From an uncultured Erysipelotrichaceae bacterium (GTDB lineage: Bacteria; Bacillota_I; Bacilli_A; Erysipelotrichales; Erysipelotrichaceae), in the NCBI GenBank assembly GCA_900314905.1, contig OMXA01000013.1:1-50077 (forward strand): a stretch of 50,077 nt of DNA, read 5' to 3'. The position numbers were made by a program, and so were the translations under genes. Below the pieces are notes generated by a model. It was given only the letters and a program-made list of their open reading frames with translations. It was not told the origin of the DNA and did not search any database. Every line of letters begins with the position of its first letter. Within the stretch, counting starts at the first letter, position 1. Shown here piece by piece: positions 25,519-33,692 of the stretch.

Positions 25519-28242
25519 ATGGATTATAAAGATACACTGAACATGCCGTCTACCGAATTTGAGATGAGGGGAAATCTGGCTAAGAAAGAGCCTGGAATTC
25601 TGAAGCAGTGGCAGGAACATAACTACTATCAGAATCTTCTGAAGCATCATGAGGGACAGAAGTCCTTCGTGCTGCATGATGGCCCTCCATATGCCAACGG
25701 CAACCTGCATGCAGGAACTGCGATGAATCGATGCATCAAGGATTTCATTGTCCGCACCCATGCGATGAGCGGATATTACACTCCGTATTTCCCAGGATGG
25801 GATACTCATGGATTGCCGACAGAGAATGCAATTCAGAAGCTTGGTGTTGATCGCAAGAAGATCTCGGCCAGCGAGTTCCGCAGAAAGTGCGATGAGTTTG
25901 TCCATACCCAGATTGCTCAGCAGATGGAGACGGAGAAGCGGCTTGGTCAGATCGCCGATTATGAGCATCCGTATATCACGCTGGATAAGCATTTTGAGTC
26001 TCGTCAGATCCGCACGTTCGAAAAGATGGCGCTTGATGGTCTGATTTTCCAGGGCTTGAAGCCGGTGTACTGGTCTCCGTTCAATGAGACTGCAGTAGCA
26101 GATTCCGAAATCATTTATAAGGATGTCAAGGATGCGACAATTTATCTGCGCTTTAAGGTTGCGGATGGCAAAGGCATTCTTGATTCCGATGATTACTTCG
26201 TGATCTGGACTACCACGCCATGGACGATCCCGAGCAATGAGGCGGTCTGCCTGAATGAAGCATTTGACTATGCAGAAGTGCAGACTGAGAAGGGAAAGCT
26301 GGTTTTCCTTGCTAAGTTCGTCGATCAGCTGCTGGAGAAGTTCCATCTGACCAACCAGGGAATTCTCCGTACTTTCAAGGGAAAGGAACTGGAAGGAATC
26401 ACATATCATCATGTTGTCTTCCAGGATCGCGAGTGCCCTGTCATCCTCGGCAATCATGTTGAAGATCAGGATGGTACCGGTGTTGTCCACACTGCCGGCG
26501 GTCATGGTCTGGATGACTTCATGGTCTGCGCAAAGTATGGAATTGCTCCGATCAATACAGTTGATTCGGTCGGCAATATGAATGAGAATGCAGGCAGGTA
26601 TCAGGGAATGTTCTTTGAAGACTGCTCGAAGGCAGTGATTCATGATATGAATGAGTCCGGGGCATTGCTTGCAATCGAGAATATTGTTCATGCTTATCCG
26701 CATGATGATCGTCTGAAGAAGAAGGTGATCTTCCGGGCAGTGAAGCAGTGGTTCTGCTCCATCGACAAGATCAAGCCGCAGGTGCTTGATCAGATTGACA
26801 ATCATGTCATCTGGCATAACAGCTTCGGCCAGAAGCGCATGCATAATATGATCCAGGATCGCGGCGACTGGTGCATTTCCAGACAGCGCCTCTGGGGGGT
26901 TCCGATTCCGATCTTCTATAACGAAGATGGCTCTCCGATCATGGAGAAGGCAGTATTCGAGCATGTTGCAGATCTCGTGGATCAGTATGGTTCCAACGTC
27001 TGGTTTGAGAGAGAGGCTGCAGATCTTCTTCCGGAAGGATATACGAACCCGAAGTCGCCGAATGGAAACTTCACGAAGGAAAAGGATATCATGGATGTCT
27101 GGTTTGATTCCGGTTCGTCCTGGAATGAACTCATCGCAAGAGGAGACAAGTTCCCGTGCGATATGTACTTTGAAGGCTCTGATCAGTACCGCGGCTGGTT
27201 CAATTCTTCTCTGATTGTCTCAACGGCAGTCAATGGAACTGCGCCTTATCGGGAAGTGCTCTCCCATGGCTATGTCGTCGACTCCAAGGGTGAGAAAATG
27301 TCGAAGTCTCAGGGAAATGTCGTCAATCCGATGGATATCATCAACAAGAATGGCGCCGACGTATTCCGCCTGTGGGCAATGACCAGTGACTTCAAGGCAG
27401 ATCTGAAACTCGGGGATTCGAACATCAAGCAGGTCAGCGACCAGTATCGCAAGATCCGCAATACGTTCCGTTTCCTGCTCGGAAATGTCAATCCGCAGGA
27501 TTTCGATCCGAAGAAGGATATGGTGCCGTATGAGGAGCTGGAGCCGGTGGATCAGTACATCATGATTCTGCTGGATGAAACCGCAGAAGAAGTCCGGAAA
27601 GATGTTCTGGACTATGATTATCTGGCCGCTTCCAAAGCGCTCATGAATCTCATGGTGAATGAGCTGAGCTCGTATTACTGCGATTTCACGAAGGATATTC
27701 TTTATTGTTCCGAGAAAAATGATCATCGCCGCCGTCAGGTTCAGTCGGTTTACTGGACCGCTGTCGATAGCCTGGTGAAGCTGTGGGCACCGTTCTTAGT
27801 CTATACGTGCGAAGAAGTATGGCTGCACTTCAACGATGATTCTGCAGAGAGCGTGCATTATACGGAATTCCCGGAAGTAAAGCACTATGCCAATGCAGAA
27901 GAAGTGAAGAAGACATTCACGGAATTGATGGCTCTGCGCGATGATGTGAACAAGGAACTCGAGAATGCCCGCAATGCCGGAACGATTCATTCAAGTCAGG
28001 AGGCTCGGGTTTCCATCACCTGCACCGAAGCCGACAAGGAGCTGCTGGAAGGTACGCTGCCTGAAGCTGCTGCACAGTGGCTGATTGTTTCAGAAGCGAC
28101 GATTGATGCCGGAGCGGAACGCAAGGTAAAGGTATCTCACGCGGAAGGAACTAAATGCCCGCGCTGCTGGAATTACAGCACAAAGGCAGATGAGAATGGT
28201 CTCTGCCCGCGGTGCCATGCGGTGATGAGCAGAAAAGCTTAA
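25519..28242 (+). CDS. ileS: Isoleucyl-tRNA synthetase
   Basis: This large class Ia synthetase charges tRNA-Ile. The 907-residue protein contains the N-terminal active-site region PPYANGNLHAGTAMNR, the editing domain, and KMSKSQGN. A C-terminal zinc site is made of CPRCW and CPRC. The first signature is unusual: the last histidine of HIGH is threonine (HAGT). The start is ATG 25519 behind CGGAGGG, just after the T-box terminator; an upstream in-frame start lies inside the terminator tail. T-box control fits the function. Confidence 0.96.
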   Translation: MDYKDTLNMPSTEFEMRGNLAKKEPGILKQWQEHNYYQNLLKHHEGQKSFVLHDGPPYANGNLHAGTAMNRCIKDFIVRTHAMSGYYTPYFPGWDTHGLPTENAIQKLGVDRKKISASEFRRKCDEFVHTQIAQQMETEKRLGQIADYEHPYITLDKHFESRQIRTFEKMALDGLIFQGLKPVYWSPFNETAVADSEIIYKDVKDATIYLRFKVADGKGILDSDDYFVIWTTTPWTIPSNEAVCLNEAFDYAEVQTEKGKLVFLAKFVDQLLEKFHLTNQGILRTFKGKELEGITYHHVVFQDRECPVILGNHVEDQDGTGVVHTAGGHGLDDFMVCAKYGIAPINTVDSVGNMNENAGRYQGMFFEDCSKAVIHDMNESGALLAIENIVHAYPHDDRLKKKVIFRAVKQWFCSIDKIKPQVLDQIDNHVIWHNSFGQKRMHNMIQDRGDWCISRQRLWGVPIPIFYNEDGSPIMEKAVFEHVADLVDQYGSNVWFEREAADLLPEGYTNPKSPNGNFTKEKDIMDVWFDSGSSWNELIARGDKFPCDMYFEGSDQYRGWFNSSLIVSTAVNGTAPYREVLSHGYVVDSKGEKMSKSQGNVVNPMDIINKNGADVFRLWAMTSDFKADLKLGDSNIKQVSDQYRKIRNTFRFLLGNVNPQDFDPKKDMVPYEELEPVDQYIMILLDETAEEVRKDVLDYDYLAASKALMNLMVNELSSYYCDFTKDILYCSEKNDHRRRQVQSVYWTAVDSLVKLWAPFLVYTCEEVWLHFNDDSAESVHYTEFPEVKHYANAEEVKKTFTELMALRDDVNKELENARNAGTIHSSQEARVSITCTEADKELLEGTLPEAAAQWLIVSEATIDAGAERKVKVSHAEGTKCPRCWNYSTKADENGLCPRCHAVMSRKA

Positions 28243-28250
28243 GAGGAATG

Positions 28251-28278
28251 AAGATGGTCTGAATGGCCATCTTTTTTC
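28251..28278 (+). terminator. ileS terminator
   Basis: A 7-bp stem AAGATGG/CCATCTT (28251-28257 with 28267-28273), extendable by two pairs, followed by TTTTTT. Confidence 0.85.
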
Positions 28279-28283
28279 ATGCC

Positions 28284-28315
28284 TGAGAAAAAGAAAATGA
28301 CCCGAGAAGGTCATT
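28284..28315 (-). terminator. Terminator of the EEP hydrolase gene
   Basis: On the minus strand AATGACC pairs with GGTCATT (28296-28302 with 28309-28315), followed by TTTCTTTTTCTC. The stop codon of the gene lies in the stem. Confidence 0.7.
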
Positions 28316-29111
28316 CAGGAGCTCCTGGGCTGTCGAAGACGGTCAGCACCGGGGCATGGTCGCTAGGATAATTCCCCATGTAGAGACTCTTCAGAACTCT
28401 GGAATTGATGACATGGCAGCTGCGGGATAAGAAGATATGATCAATCGGGAGATCGTGAGAAGCAGCACTTTCCACGAATCCCCGGATTGTGGAGCCGGCA
28501 TTGTCGGGATCAGAATCTTCCAGATCCAGAGGGTTGTCGCGGTCTAGCAGTGCCTGAAGAGCACTGGAAGAAAGATAGGTATTGAAATCTCCGGTAATCA
28601 CCAGGAACGAGCCTTCTCGTTTTTTCATCATCTGCTTCTTGAGAACAATGACCTGCTTGAATTTCGTGTTGGCCAGAAGATGGTCCAGATGAGTATTGCA
28701 GAACGTGAAGAGCTCGCCAGTCTGCTTGTCTTTCAGAACTGCCCAGGTGGCAATTCTCGGGTAGATGCTTGCAAAATAGCGGGATCCCGGAATATCCGGG
28801 GTATCAGAGAGCCAGAAGGTACCGCCATGGAGAAGCTCGAATCGGTCTTTCCTGTAAAGAATGCAGTTGCGTTCATCTGCGAAATGGATGCCCTCGCGAT
28901 TGCGTCCTTTCCCGTAGAACGTATAGGTCTCCGCGATTCTGCTGAGGTATGGCAGCATCTCTTCCGTAAGTTCCTGCACGCCGATCAGATCCGGATCATG
29001 CCAGCGGATCATCTCTTCAATGGAACGGGCCCGATGAGAGAACAGACGCTGCCCGCGCGTGAACACAAGATCGGTTTTCAGATTCAGCGTCAGTATCCTG
29101 TAAACAGTCAT
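28311..29111 (-). CDS. Endonuclease/exonuclease/phosphatase family protein
   Basis: The 266-residue protein has the EEP fold of DNase I-like hydrolases. Seen in order are LTLNL near the start, the metal glutamate in GVQEL, NTHLDH, the catalytic GDFNT, and the late SDHAPVL. These complete the expected active site. It lacks a signal peptide, so it is likely cytoplasmic. The true substrate could be nucleic acid, a phospholipid or an inositol phosphate. The ATG at 29111 has no ribosome site, and a TATAAT lies just 6 nt upstream, so the message may be leaderless. Confidence 0.85.
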   Translation of the reverse strand: MTVYRILTLNLKTDLVFTRGQRLFSHRARSIEEMIRWHDPDLIGVQELTEEMLPYLSRIAETYTFYGKGRNREGIHFADERNCILYRKDRFELLHGGTFWLSDTPDIPGSRYFASIYPRIATWAVLKDKQTGELFTFCNTHLDHLLANTKFKQVIVLKKQMMKKREGSFLVITGDFNTYLSSSALQALLDRDNPLDLEDSDPDNAGSTIRGFVESAASHDLPIDHIFLSRSCHVINSRVLKSLYMGNYPSDHAPVLTVFDSPGAPE

Positions 29112-29117
29112 GCCATT

Positions 29118-29123
29118 ATTATA
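29118..29123 (-). promoter_or_regulatory. -10 box of the EEP gene, directly before its start codon
   Basis: TATAAT on the minus strand ends 6 nt before the ATG. Transcription would start at or next to the A of the start codon. No other in-frame start exists nearby. Confidence 0.5.
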
Positions 29124-29129
29124 TTTCAG

Positions 29130-29165
29130 AGAAAAGAAAAGGGAATCACCGAAGTGATTCCCTTT
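29130..29165 (-). terminator. metK terminator
   Basis: On the minus strand a perfect 12-bp stem (29138-29149 with 29154-29165) with a stable TTCG tetraloop is followed by TTTTCTTTTC. Confidence 0.9.
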
Positions 29166-29171
29166 GAATGA

Positions 29172-30263
29172 TTACAGATTGATCTTCTTGAACTGCTCCC
29201 AGGGCAGATCTTTCTTTCCGAAGTGACCATAGTTCGTGGTCTTTGTGTAGATCGGACGGCGCAGGTCGAGCTCCTTGATGATGTTGGAGACAGAGAAATC
29301 GAAGTTCTTGTCAATGATGGCTTCGAGCTCTTCGTTGGAATACTTTGAAGTACCGAATGTCTCGACATTGACAGACAGCGGCTTCGGTTCGCCGATGGCG
29401 TAGCTCAGCTGGATCTGGCACTTATGAGCAAGACCGTTGGCGACCACATTGCGGCAGACGTAGCGGGCATAATAAGCAGCGGAACGGTCAACCTTGGTCG
29501 GGTCCTTGGAAGAGAAGCAGCCGCCGCCGATCGGAGCGTATCCGCCATAGGAATCAACGACGATCTTGCGTCCGGTCGTTCCGGAGTCGCCCCAGCTTCC
29601 GCCGAGAACGAAGGAGCCAGACGGGTTGATCAGGTATTTGGTGTTTTCATCCACGAGCTTCGGATCCACAACCGGCTTGATGACCTTTTCCATTACGCAC
29701 TTTCTGATTTCCTCCTGGGAAACATCAGCAGTGTGCTGGGTGGAAACGACGATCGTATCGATGCGCTTCAGCTTGCCGTTTTCATATTCTGCAGTGACCT
29801 GAGTCTTTCCATCCGGACGCAGGAACGGAGTCTCTCTGCGGACTTCTTCCAGTTTCTTTGCAAGCTTATGAGCTTCATCGATTGCAAATGGCATCAGATC
29901 ATCGGTCTCGTCAGATGCATAGCCGAACATGATGCCCTGGTCGCCAGCTGAGATCTGATCATGAGCGACAGCGCTGTTGATTTCAGAAGACTGCTTGTTG
30001 ACCTTTACCTCTACATGATAGTCTTCGTCATAGCCGATTTCCTTCATGACGCCAAGAGCAATCTTCTCATAGTCGATATCTGCTTTGGTGCCGGCTTCGC
30101 CATACACGAGAATCAGATCGTCCTTGATGGTTGCTTCAACTGCCATGTGGCTTTCCGGATCCTGACGGATCGCTTCGTCCAGGATGGAGTCTGCGATGAG
30201 GTCGCAGACTTTGTCAGGGTGTCCGCTGGTAACGGACTCAGAGGTGAAAAACATCTTGCTCAT
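29172..30263 (-). CDS. metK: S-adenosylmethionine synthetase
   Basis: MetK makes S-adenosylmethionine from methionine and ATP. The 363-residue protein shows the start FTSESVTSGHPDK, the ATP motif SAGDQGIMFGYA and the P-loop-like segment GGGCFSSKDPTKVDRSAAY. The last departs from the usual GGGAFSGKDP at two residues (Ala to Cys, Gly to Ser). It is slightly shorter than most MetK proteins (about 380-400). ATG 30263 is preferred because AAAGGAG lies 8 nt upstream. The gene sits behind a SAM-binding leader and is likely turned down when SAM is plentiful. Confidence 0.96.
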   Translation of the reverse strand: MSKMFFTSESVTSGHPDKVCDLIADSILDEAIRQDPESHMAVEATIKDDLILVYGEAGTKADIDYEKIALGVMKEIGYDEDYHVEVKVNKQSSEINSAVAHDQISAGDQGIMFGYASDETDDLMPFAIDEAHKLAKKLEEVRRETPFLRPDGKTQVTAEYENGKLKRIDTIVVSTQHTADVSQEEIRKCVMEKVIKPVVDPKLVDENTKYLINPSGSFVLGGSWGDSGTTGRKIVVDSYGGYAPIGGGCFSSKDPTKVDRSAAYYARYVCRNVVANGLAHKCQIQLSYAIGEPKPLSVNVETFGTSKYSNEELEAIIDKNFDFSVSNIIKELDLRRPIYTKTTNYGHFGKKDLPWEQFKKINL

Positions 30264-30305
30264 AAAAAAAGCTCCTTTCAATGTTTGTCTTTTCAACGAA
30301 CTTTG

Positions 30306-30332
30306 AGAAAGAGTCTCCTGCGTCCTCTTTCT
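30306..30332 (-). promoter_or_regulatory. Hairpin downstream of the metK aptamer (expression platform?)
   Basis: AGAAAGAG pairs with CTCTTTCT (30306-30313 with 30325-30332), 11-nt loop. It shares two bases with the 3' strand of P1. No T run follows, so control would be by some route other than simple termination. Confidence 0.45.
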
Positions 30333-30428
30333 TTATCGTTGTCAGCTTTACCACCTTACGCTTCTTGTCTCTTCGCAGGTTGGTATGAGGCCGACGAGCT
30401 GACCCTCTTGCCTCATTCTTGATAAAAG
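30331..30428 (-). promoter_or_regulatory. SAM-I-like riboswitch of metK, apparently lacking P4
   Basis: On the minus strand the 98-nt leader starts TTATCAAGA and contains AGAGACAAG and AAGGTGGTAAA, all close to the S-box core. P1 pairs 30421-30428 with 30331-30337. P2 pairs ATGAGG (30411-30416) with CCTCAT (30385-30390). A 7-bp pseudoknot can form between GTCAGCT (30397-30403) and AGCTGAC (30341-30347). P3 closes with ACCTGCG. After the pseudoknot strand the RNA runs straight into P1, so the P4 hairpin of classical SAM-I is missing. Confidence 0.8.
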
Positions 30429-30436
30429 ACATTGTT

Positions 30437-30465
30437 ATTCTGTCATTATGGTTTTTTGAAGTCAA
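30437..30465 (-). promoter_or_regulatory. metK promoter
   Basis: On the minus strand TTGACT (30460-30465), a 17-nt spacer and CAGAAT (30437-30442). Transcription would start near 30430, right before riboswitch P1. Confidence 0.7.
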
Positions 30466-30524
30466 CGCGGTTCCGTATACAGATCGGTGAGAATGTAAAC
30501 AGCCGTATCGATCAGGATTTGGTC

Positions 30525-30533
30525 TGTTATAAT
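30525..30533 (+). promoter_or_regulatory. Extended -10 promoter of the AI-2E family gene
   Basis: TGTTATAAT gives a perfect extended -10 that ends 8 nt before the ATG at 30542. The transcript should start within a nucleotide or two of the start codon. Confidence 0.6.
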
Positions 30534-30541
30534 GATGCCAT

Positions 30542-31678
30542 ATGAAAATCAACTGGAAAGAAGAAATGAAGGACCGTGTCCTGACTTATACCGTCAGCGG
30601 CGCGATCATCCTGCTGATCTGGTTTATCTTTCAGCGCTGGGATAGCATTGCATCATTCTTCGGAAAGATATGGAGCACCTTGTCACCATTTATCTGGGGA
30701 TTTGCCATTGCCTTTATCCTTGTTCCGATCCAGCATATTGCGGAAGAAAAATGGCTGAAGAATGCATCGCTCAATCAGAAAGCAAAACGGCGAATTTCGG
30801 TTGCAATTGCATTTCTGATCTTTGCGGTCGTGCTGGTTCTGTTCTTCAGCATGCTGACGCCGCAGATCGCAAGCAGCGCCAGAACCCTGGTGGACTCTAT
30901 GGACTCCTATATGAAGACTGCTGAGGAATGGGTCACGGGACTTGATGCCAATTCTCAGTACGGGGATCTTCTTGACAGTATCCTGGATGCTGTTCTGAAT
31001 GCTGTGAAGAAAGCTGTAGATGGTTCCAGCGGCATGATTGCCATGCTTCTTTCCTATTCAGTTTCCATTGTCAAAGGGGTCGGCAATTTCTTCATCGGAG
31101 CAATTATTGCAATTTATCTGATGGCAGATCAGGAGCGGTGGAAGCGCCAGCTGAAGCAGGTCACTTATTCCATCTGGTCAAAAGATCATGCAGATTATCT
31201 TGCTTATGTAGGAAGACTGACGATTCAGATGCTGAACAGCTTCATTTTCGGCAAAGCGCTTGATTCTCTGATTATCGGCATTATCTGCGGCATTGTCTGC
31301 GGATTCATGCAGATGCCCTATACGCCGCTGATCGCCTTCGTGGTCGGTCTGACGAATATGATTCCGGTATTCGGTCCTTTTCTTGGGGCGATTCCGTGCA
31401 TCTTCATCCTGCTGATCATCAGTCCTTATAAAGCCGTGGAGTTCGGAATCTTCATTCTGATCCTTCAGCAGGTTGACGGCAATATCATCGGGCCGCGTAT
31501 TCTCGGCGATTCGGTCGGTCTGCCTGCTTTATGGGTGATGTTTGCAATTATTCTCGGCGGGGCTATGTTCGGCGTCATGGGCATGTTCCTGGGGGTGCCG
31601 CTGTTCTCAGTGATCTATGTGCTTGTCAGAGACCGTGTGAACAATCGTCTGCGCTCGAAAAAACTGAAGATATCCTGA
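30542..31678 (+). CDS. AI-2E family (PerM-like) membrane transporter
   Basis: The 378-residue integral membrane protein has about eight helices: two near residues 15-70, one near 85-105 and five in the C-terminal half. The C-terminal block FIFGKALDSLIIGIICG and the later LTNMIPVFGPFLGAIP and QQVDGNIIGPRILG are typical of the AI-2E exporter/DUF20 family. Members have been linked to autoinducer export, Na+/H+ exchange or other roles, so the substrate is not predictable. An in-frame stop (TGA at 30533-30535) lies just upstream. There is no Shine-Dalgarno sequence. ATG 30566 is a possible alternative start. Confidence 0.88.
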   Translation: MKINWKEEMKDRVLTYTVSGAIILLIWFIFQRWDSIASFFGKIWSTLSPFIWGFAIAFILVPIQHIAEEKWLKNASLNQKAKRRISVAIAFLIFAVVLVLFFSMLTPQIASSARTLVDSMDSYMKTAEEWVTGLDANSQYGDLLDSILDAVLNAVKKAVDGSSGMIAMLLSYSVSIVKGVGNFFIGAIIAIYLMADQERWKRQLKQVTYSIWSKDHADYLAYVGRLTIQMLNSFIFGKALDSLIIGIICGIVCGFMQMPYTPLIAFVVGLTNMIPVFGPFLGAIPCIFILLIISPYKAVEFGIFILILQQVDGNIIGPRILGDSVGLPALWVMFAIILGGAMFGVMGMFLGVPLFSVIYVLVRDRVNNRLRSKKLKIS

Positions 31679-31704
31679 AGAGCAGATGGGGTCTGCTCTT
31701 TCTG
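31678..31704 (+). terminator. Terminator-like hairpin after the AI-2E gene
   Basis: A 9-bp stem AAGAGCAGA/TCTGCTCTT (31678-31686 with 31692-31700), 5-nt loop, then TCTG. The T run is short, so readthrough into the next gene is likely. Confidence 0.5.
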
Positions 31705-31711
31705 ATTGCGT

Positions 31712-32452
31712 ATGAATGACTTCTGGACTTACGAAACAGGATTGACGGACGGCAGCGGATACGGGCAGTACAGTCTGGCACACCTGTTCTGCCTGGCGGT
31801 ATTCTTTTCACTGCAGTATGCGCTCTGCCATCGCTTTGATCACAAAACGGAGGCAGAGAAGAAAAGGATGATCAGGAGATCTGCAATTGCCTGTGCATGC
31901 ATGGAGGGAATCCGGGATCTCTATCTGATTTCCATCGGTGTCTTCCGCGTAGAGCATCTCCCGCTGCATCTCTGCGGGCAGGCGATCTTCATCGATCTGA
32001 TCCGGGAATTCTGCTGCGGGGAAAAAGGAAAGAAATTCCTCGGAGAAATTGCGGTTACGCTGAGTCTTCCCGGAGCTGCTGCGGCAGTTCTGTTTCCGGA
32101 CTGGACGGAGTATCCGCTGTTCAGCTTCATGAATCTGATGAATTACGCAACACATTTCACGTTTGTGCTGTATCCGCTTCTGATCTATCGCCATGAAGAG
32201 GTTCATCTGTCCATCAGGCATCTCTGGTATGAGGCGGTTTATCTTGCGGCGGTCTGTATTCCTCTATACTGGTTCAATCGTCACTTCGGGACGAATTTCA
32301 TGTTTCTCAACGAGCCGGTTTTTCCGCTTGATCGGATTGCATCTATGTTCGGAAAGAATGGGTATCTCCCGGGACTCTGTCTGATGATGTTCCTGTGGCT
32401 GATCGCGGTATATGGCGCAGAAAGGAAGGTGCGGGCATGGCGGAAGAACTGA
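31712..32452 (+). CDS. YwaF/TIGR02206-like membrane protein
   Basis: The 246-residue protein has about seven membrane helices. It contains the phrase EHLPLHLCGQ near residue 84 and a late FLWLIAVYG helix, as in the YwaF/TIGR02206 family of unknown function. The start at 31712 has no ribosome site and lies just after a hairpin, so it may depend on readthrough from the AI-2E gene. It overlaps the next gene by 16 nt and is the likely first member of a ywaF-yfcE-unknown-PTP-yhfZ run. Confidence 0.75.
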   Translation: MNDFWTYETGLTDGSGYGQYSLAHLFCLAVFFSLQYALCHRFDHKTEAEKKRMIRRSAIACACMEGIRDLYLISIGVFRVEHLPLHLCGQAIFIDLIREFCCGEKGKKFLGEIAVTLSLPGAAAAVLFPDWTEYPLFSFMNLMNYATHFTFVLYPLLIYRHEEVHLSIRHLWYEAVYLAAVCIPLYWFNRHFGTNFMFLNEPVFPLDRIASMFGKNGYLPGLCLMMFLWLIAVYGAERKVRAWRKN

Positions 32453-32910
32453 AGATCGGTATCATTTCAGATACTCACAATCTGCTTCGGAAAGAAGTTC
32501 TGGAAGAGCTGTCTTCCTGTCAGGTCATTCTTCATGGCGGTGACATTTCGAAGCCGGAGATTCTTCAAGAGCTTCAGAAGATTGCGCCGGTTTATGCAGT
32601 GAGGGGCAATAATGATGGCGATTGGGCTGCGGGAATGCCGGAGATTCTGAATCTGCAGATCGCCGGTCTTTCGATCTGCATGTGTCACAAGAAGAAAGAT
32701 CTTCCGCAGGATCTGAGCAATTCTGATCTGATTATCTATGGTCATTCTCATAAGTTTGAATTGTCTGAGAAGAAACATCAGATCTTTCTGAATCCTGGCA
32801 GCTGCGGACCGAGACGATTCACGCAGCCGATCACGATGGCGGTCGGCTTTCTGAAGAAAGGAAAGGTCCGGATCGAGAAGATCGAGATTCCTCATGAGGA
32901 GAAGAAATGA
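32437..32910 (+). CDS. YfcE/MJ0936-type metallophosphoesterase
   Basis: The 157-residue protein is a small calcineurin-fold phosphodiesterase. Metal-binding strings are GIISDTHN at residues 8-15, LHGGDIS, VRGNND, and the late GHSH and NPGS. This set is complete. Family members hydrolyse phosphodiesters in vitro, but cellular targets are unclear. The ATG at 32437 follows AAGGAAGG and lies inside the end of the preceding gene. The 3' end overlaps the next gene by ATGA. Confidence 0.9.
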   Translation: MAEELKIGIISDTHNLLRKEVLEELSSCQVILHGGDISKPEILQELQKIAPVYAVRGNNDGDWAAGMPEILNLQIAGLSICMCHKKKDLPQDLSNSDLIIYGHSHKFELSEKKHQIFLNPGSCGPRRFTQPITMAVGFLKKGKVRIEKIEIPHEEKK

Positions 32911-33692
32911 ACCGGAAAGATGAGCTGCTTCTGAAAGCAATGGCTCTGCTTGGCTCGCATGGTCCCGAGCCTGAGCAGGTCCTGCTGCAGAAATATCGGG
33001 AAGGGATTCTTCACTCCGTTCTCGAAACCGGAGAGGATCTCGATTATCTGCTCTTCTGCTGGCCGGAGTGCAAAGATCTGGAACGGGTGATTCTGCTGGC
33101 GTTTCAGGAGAATCAGGTGCTGGCAGATTGTTCTGCATTGCATTGTTCCGTGAGATCATTGCTGAAAGAGAGAAAAATCTATGATTTCTGCAGTGAGGAA
33201 TCTGACTGGATGTATCTGGAACATTACATTCTGTCTCAGATGTTCTTCCGCGATTGCCCTTATCCCCCTGACGGGACTCCTTCTGATCGGGAGGGAGAGG
33301 CGCTTCTGTTCTCGAATGCTTATGTAACGGAAACGATCAGAGAACATGGAGTATTCCGTTCCATGATGGAGATGATGAAGGAGGCTGTCTTGAGAAATAC
33401 GGAAGGCAGCACTTCGCTGTTTCAGGTGATTTCTCTGGATCCTGATATTGCGTGCTATGGACCGGACGCAAGCGAAGAGGAATATCACTATTCGATGGAC
33501 AAAGATGAACCTGCAAGACTGCGGAATGCGGAAATCATGAAGCGGATCGGATTCCTGCCGATTCAGCTGGAAGAGACAGATCCTCAGCCAGGAGAAGATG
33601 GCACGAAGATCTGGTTTGCGATATGCAGAGAAACCGATCGGGTGGTTGACTGCGACCCGGAACTTCTGAGGATACAGGGAGGAAATGCATGA
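32907..33692 (+). CDS. Unknown protein, 261 residues
   Basis: I do not recognise this family. The sequence is soluble and acidic, with no signal peptide or membrane helix and no clear catalytic motif. The first 90 residues look helical, with repeated acidic and hydrophobic steps. The C-terminal part (DGTKIWFAICRETDRVVDCDPE) looks like a small beta-rich segment. It is coupled at both ends by ATGA-type overlaps to the phosphodiesterase and the phosphatase, so it is surely translated. Its role may be tied to theirs. Confidence 0.8.
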   Translation: MNRKDELLLKAMALLGSHGPEPEQVLLQKYREGILHSVLETGEDLDYLLFCWPECKDLERVILLAFQENQVLADCSALHCSVRSLLKERKIYDFCSEESDWMYLEHYILSQMFFRDCPYPPDGTPSDREGEALLFSNAYVTETIREHGVFRSMMEMMKEAVLRNTEGSTSLFQVISLDPDIACYGPDASEEEYHYSMDKDEPARLRNAEIMKRIGFLPIQLEETDPQPGEDGTKIWFAICRETDRVVDCDPELLRIQGGNA

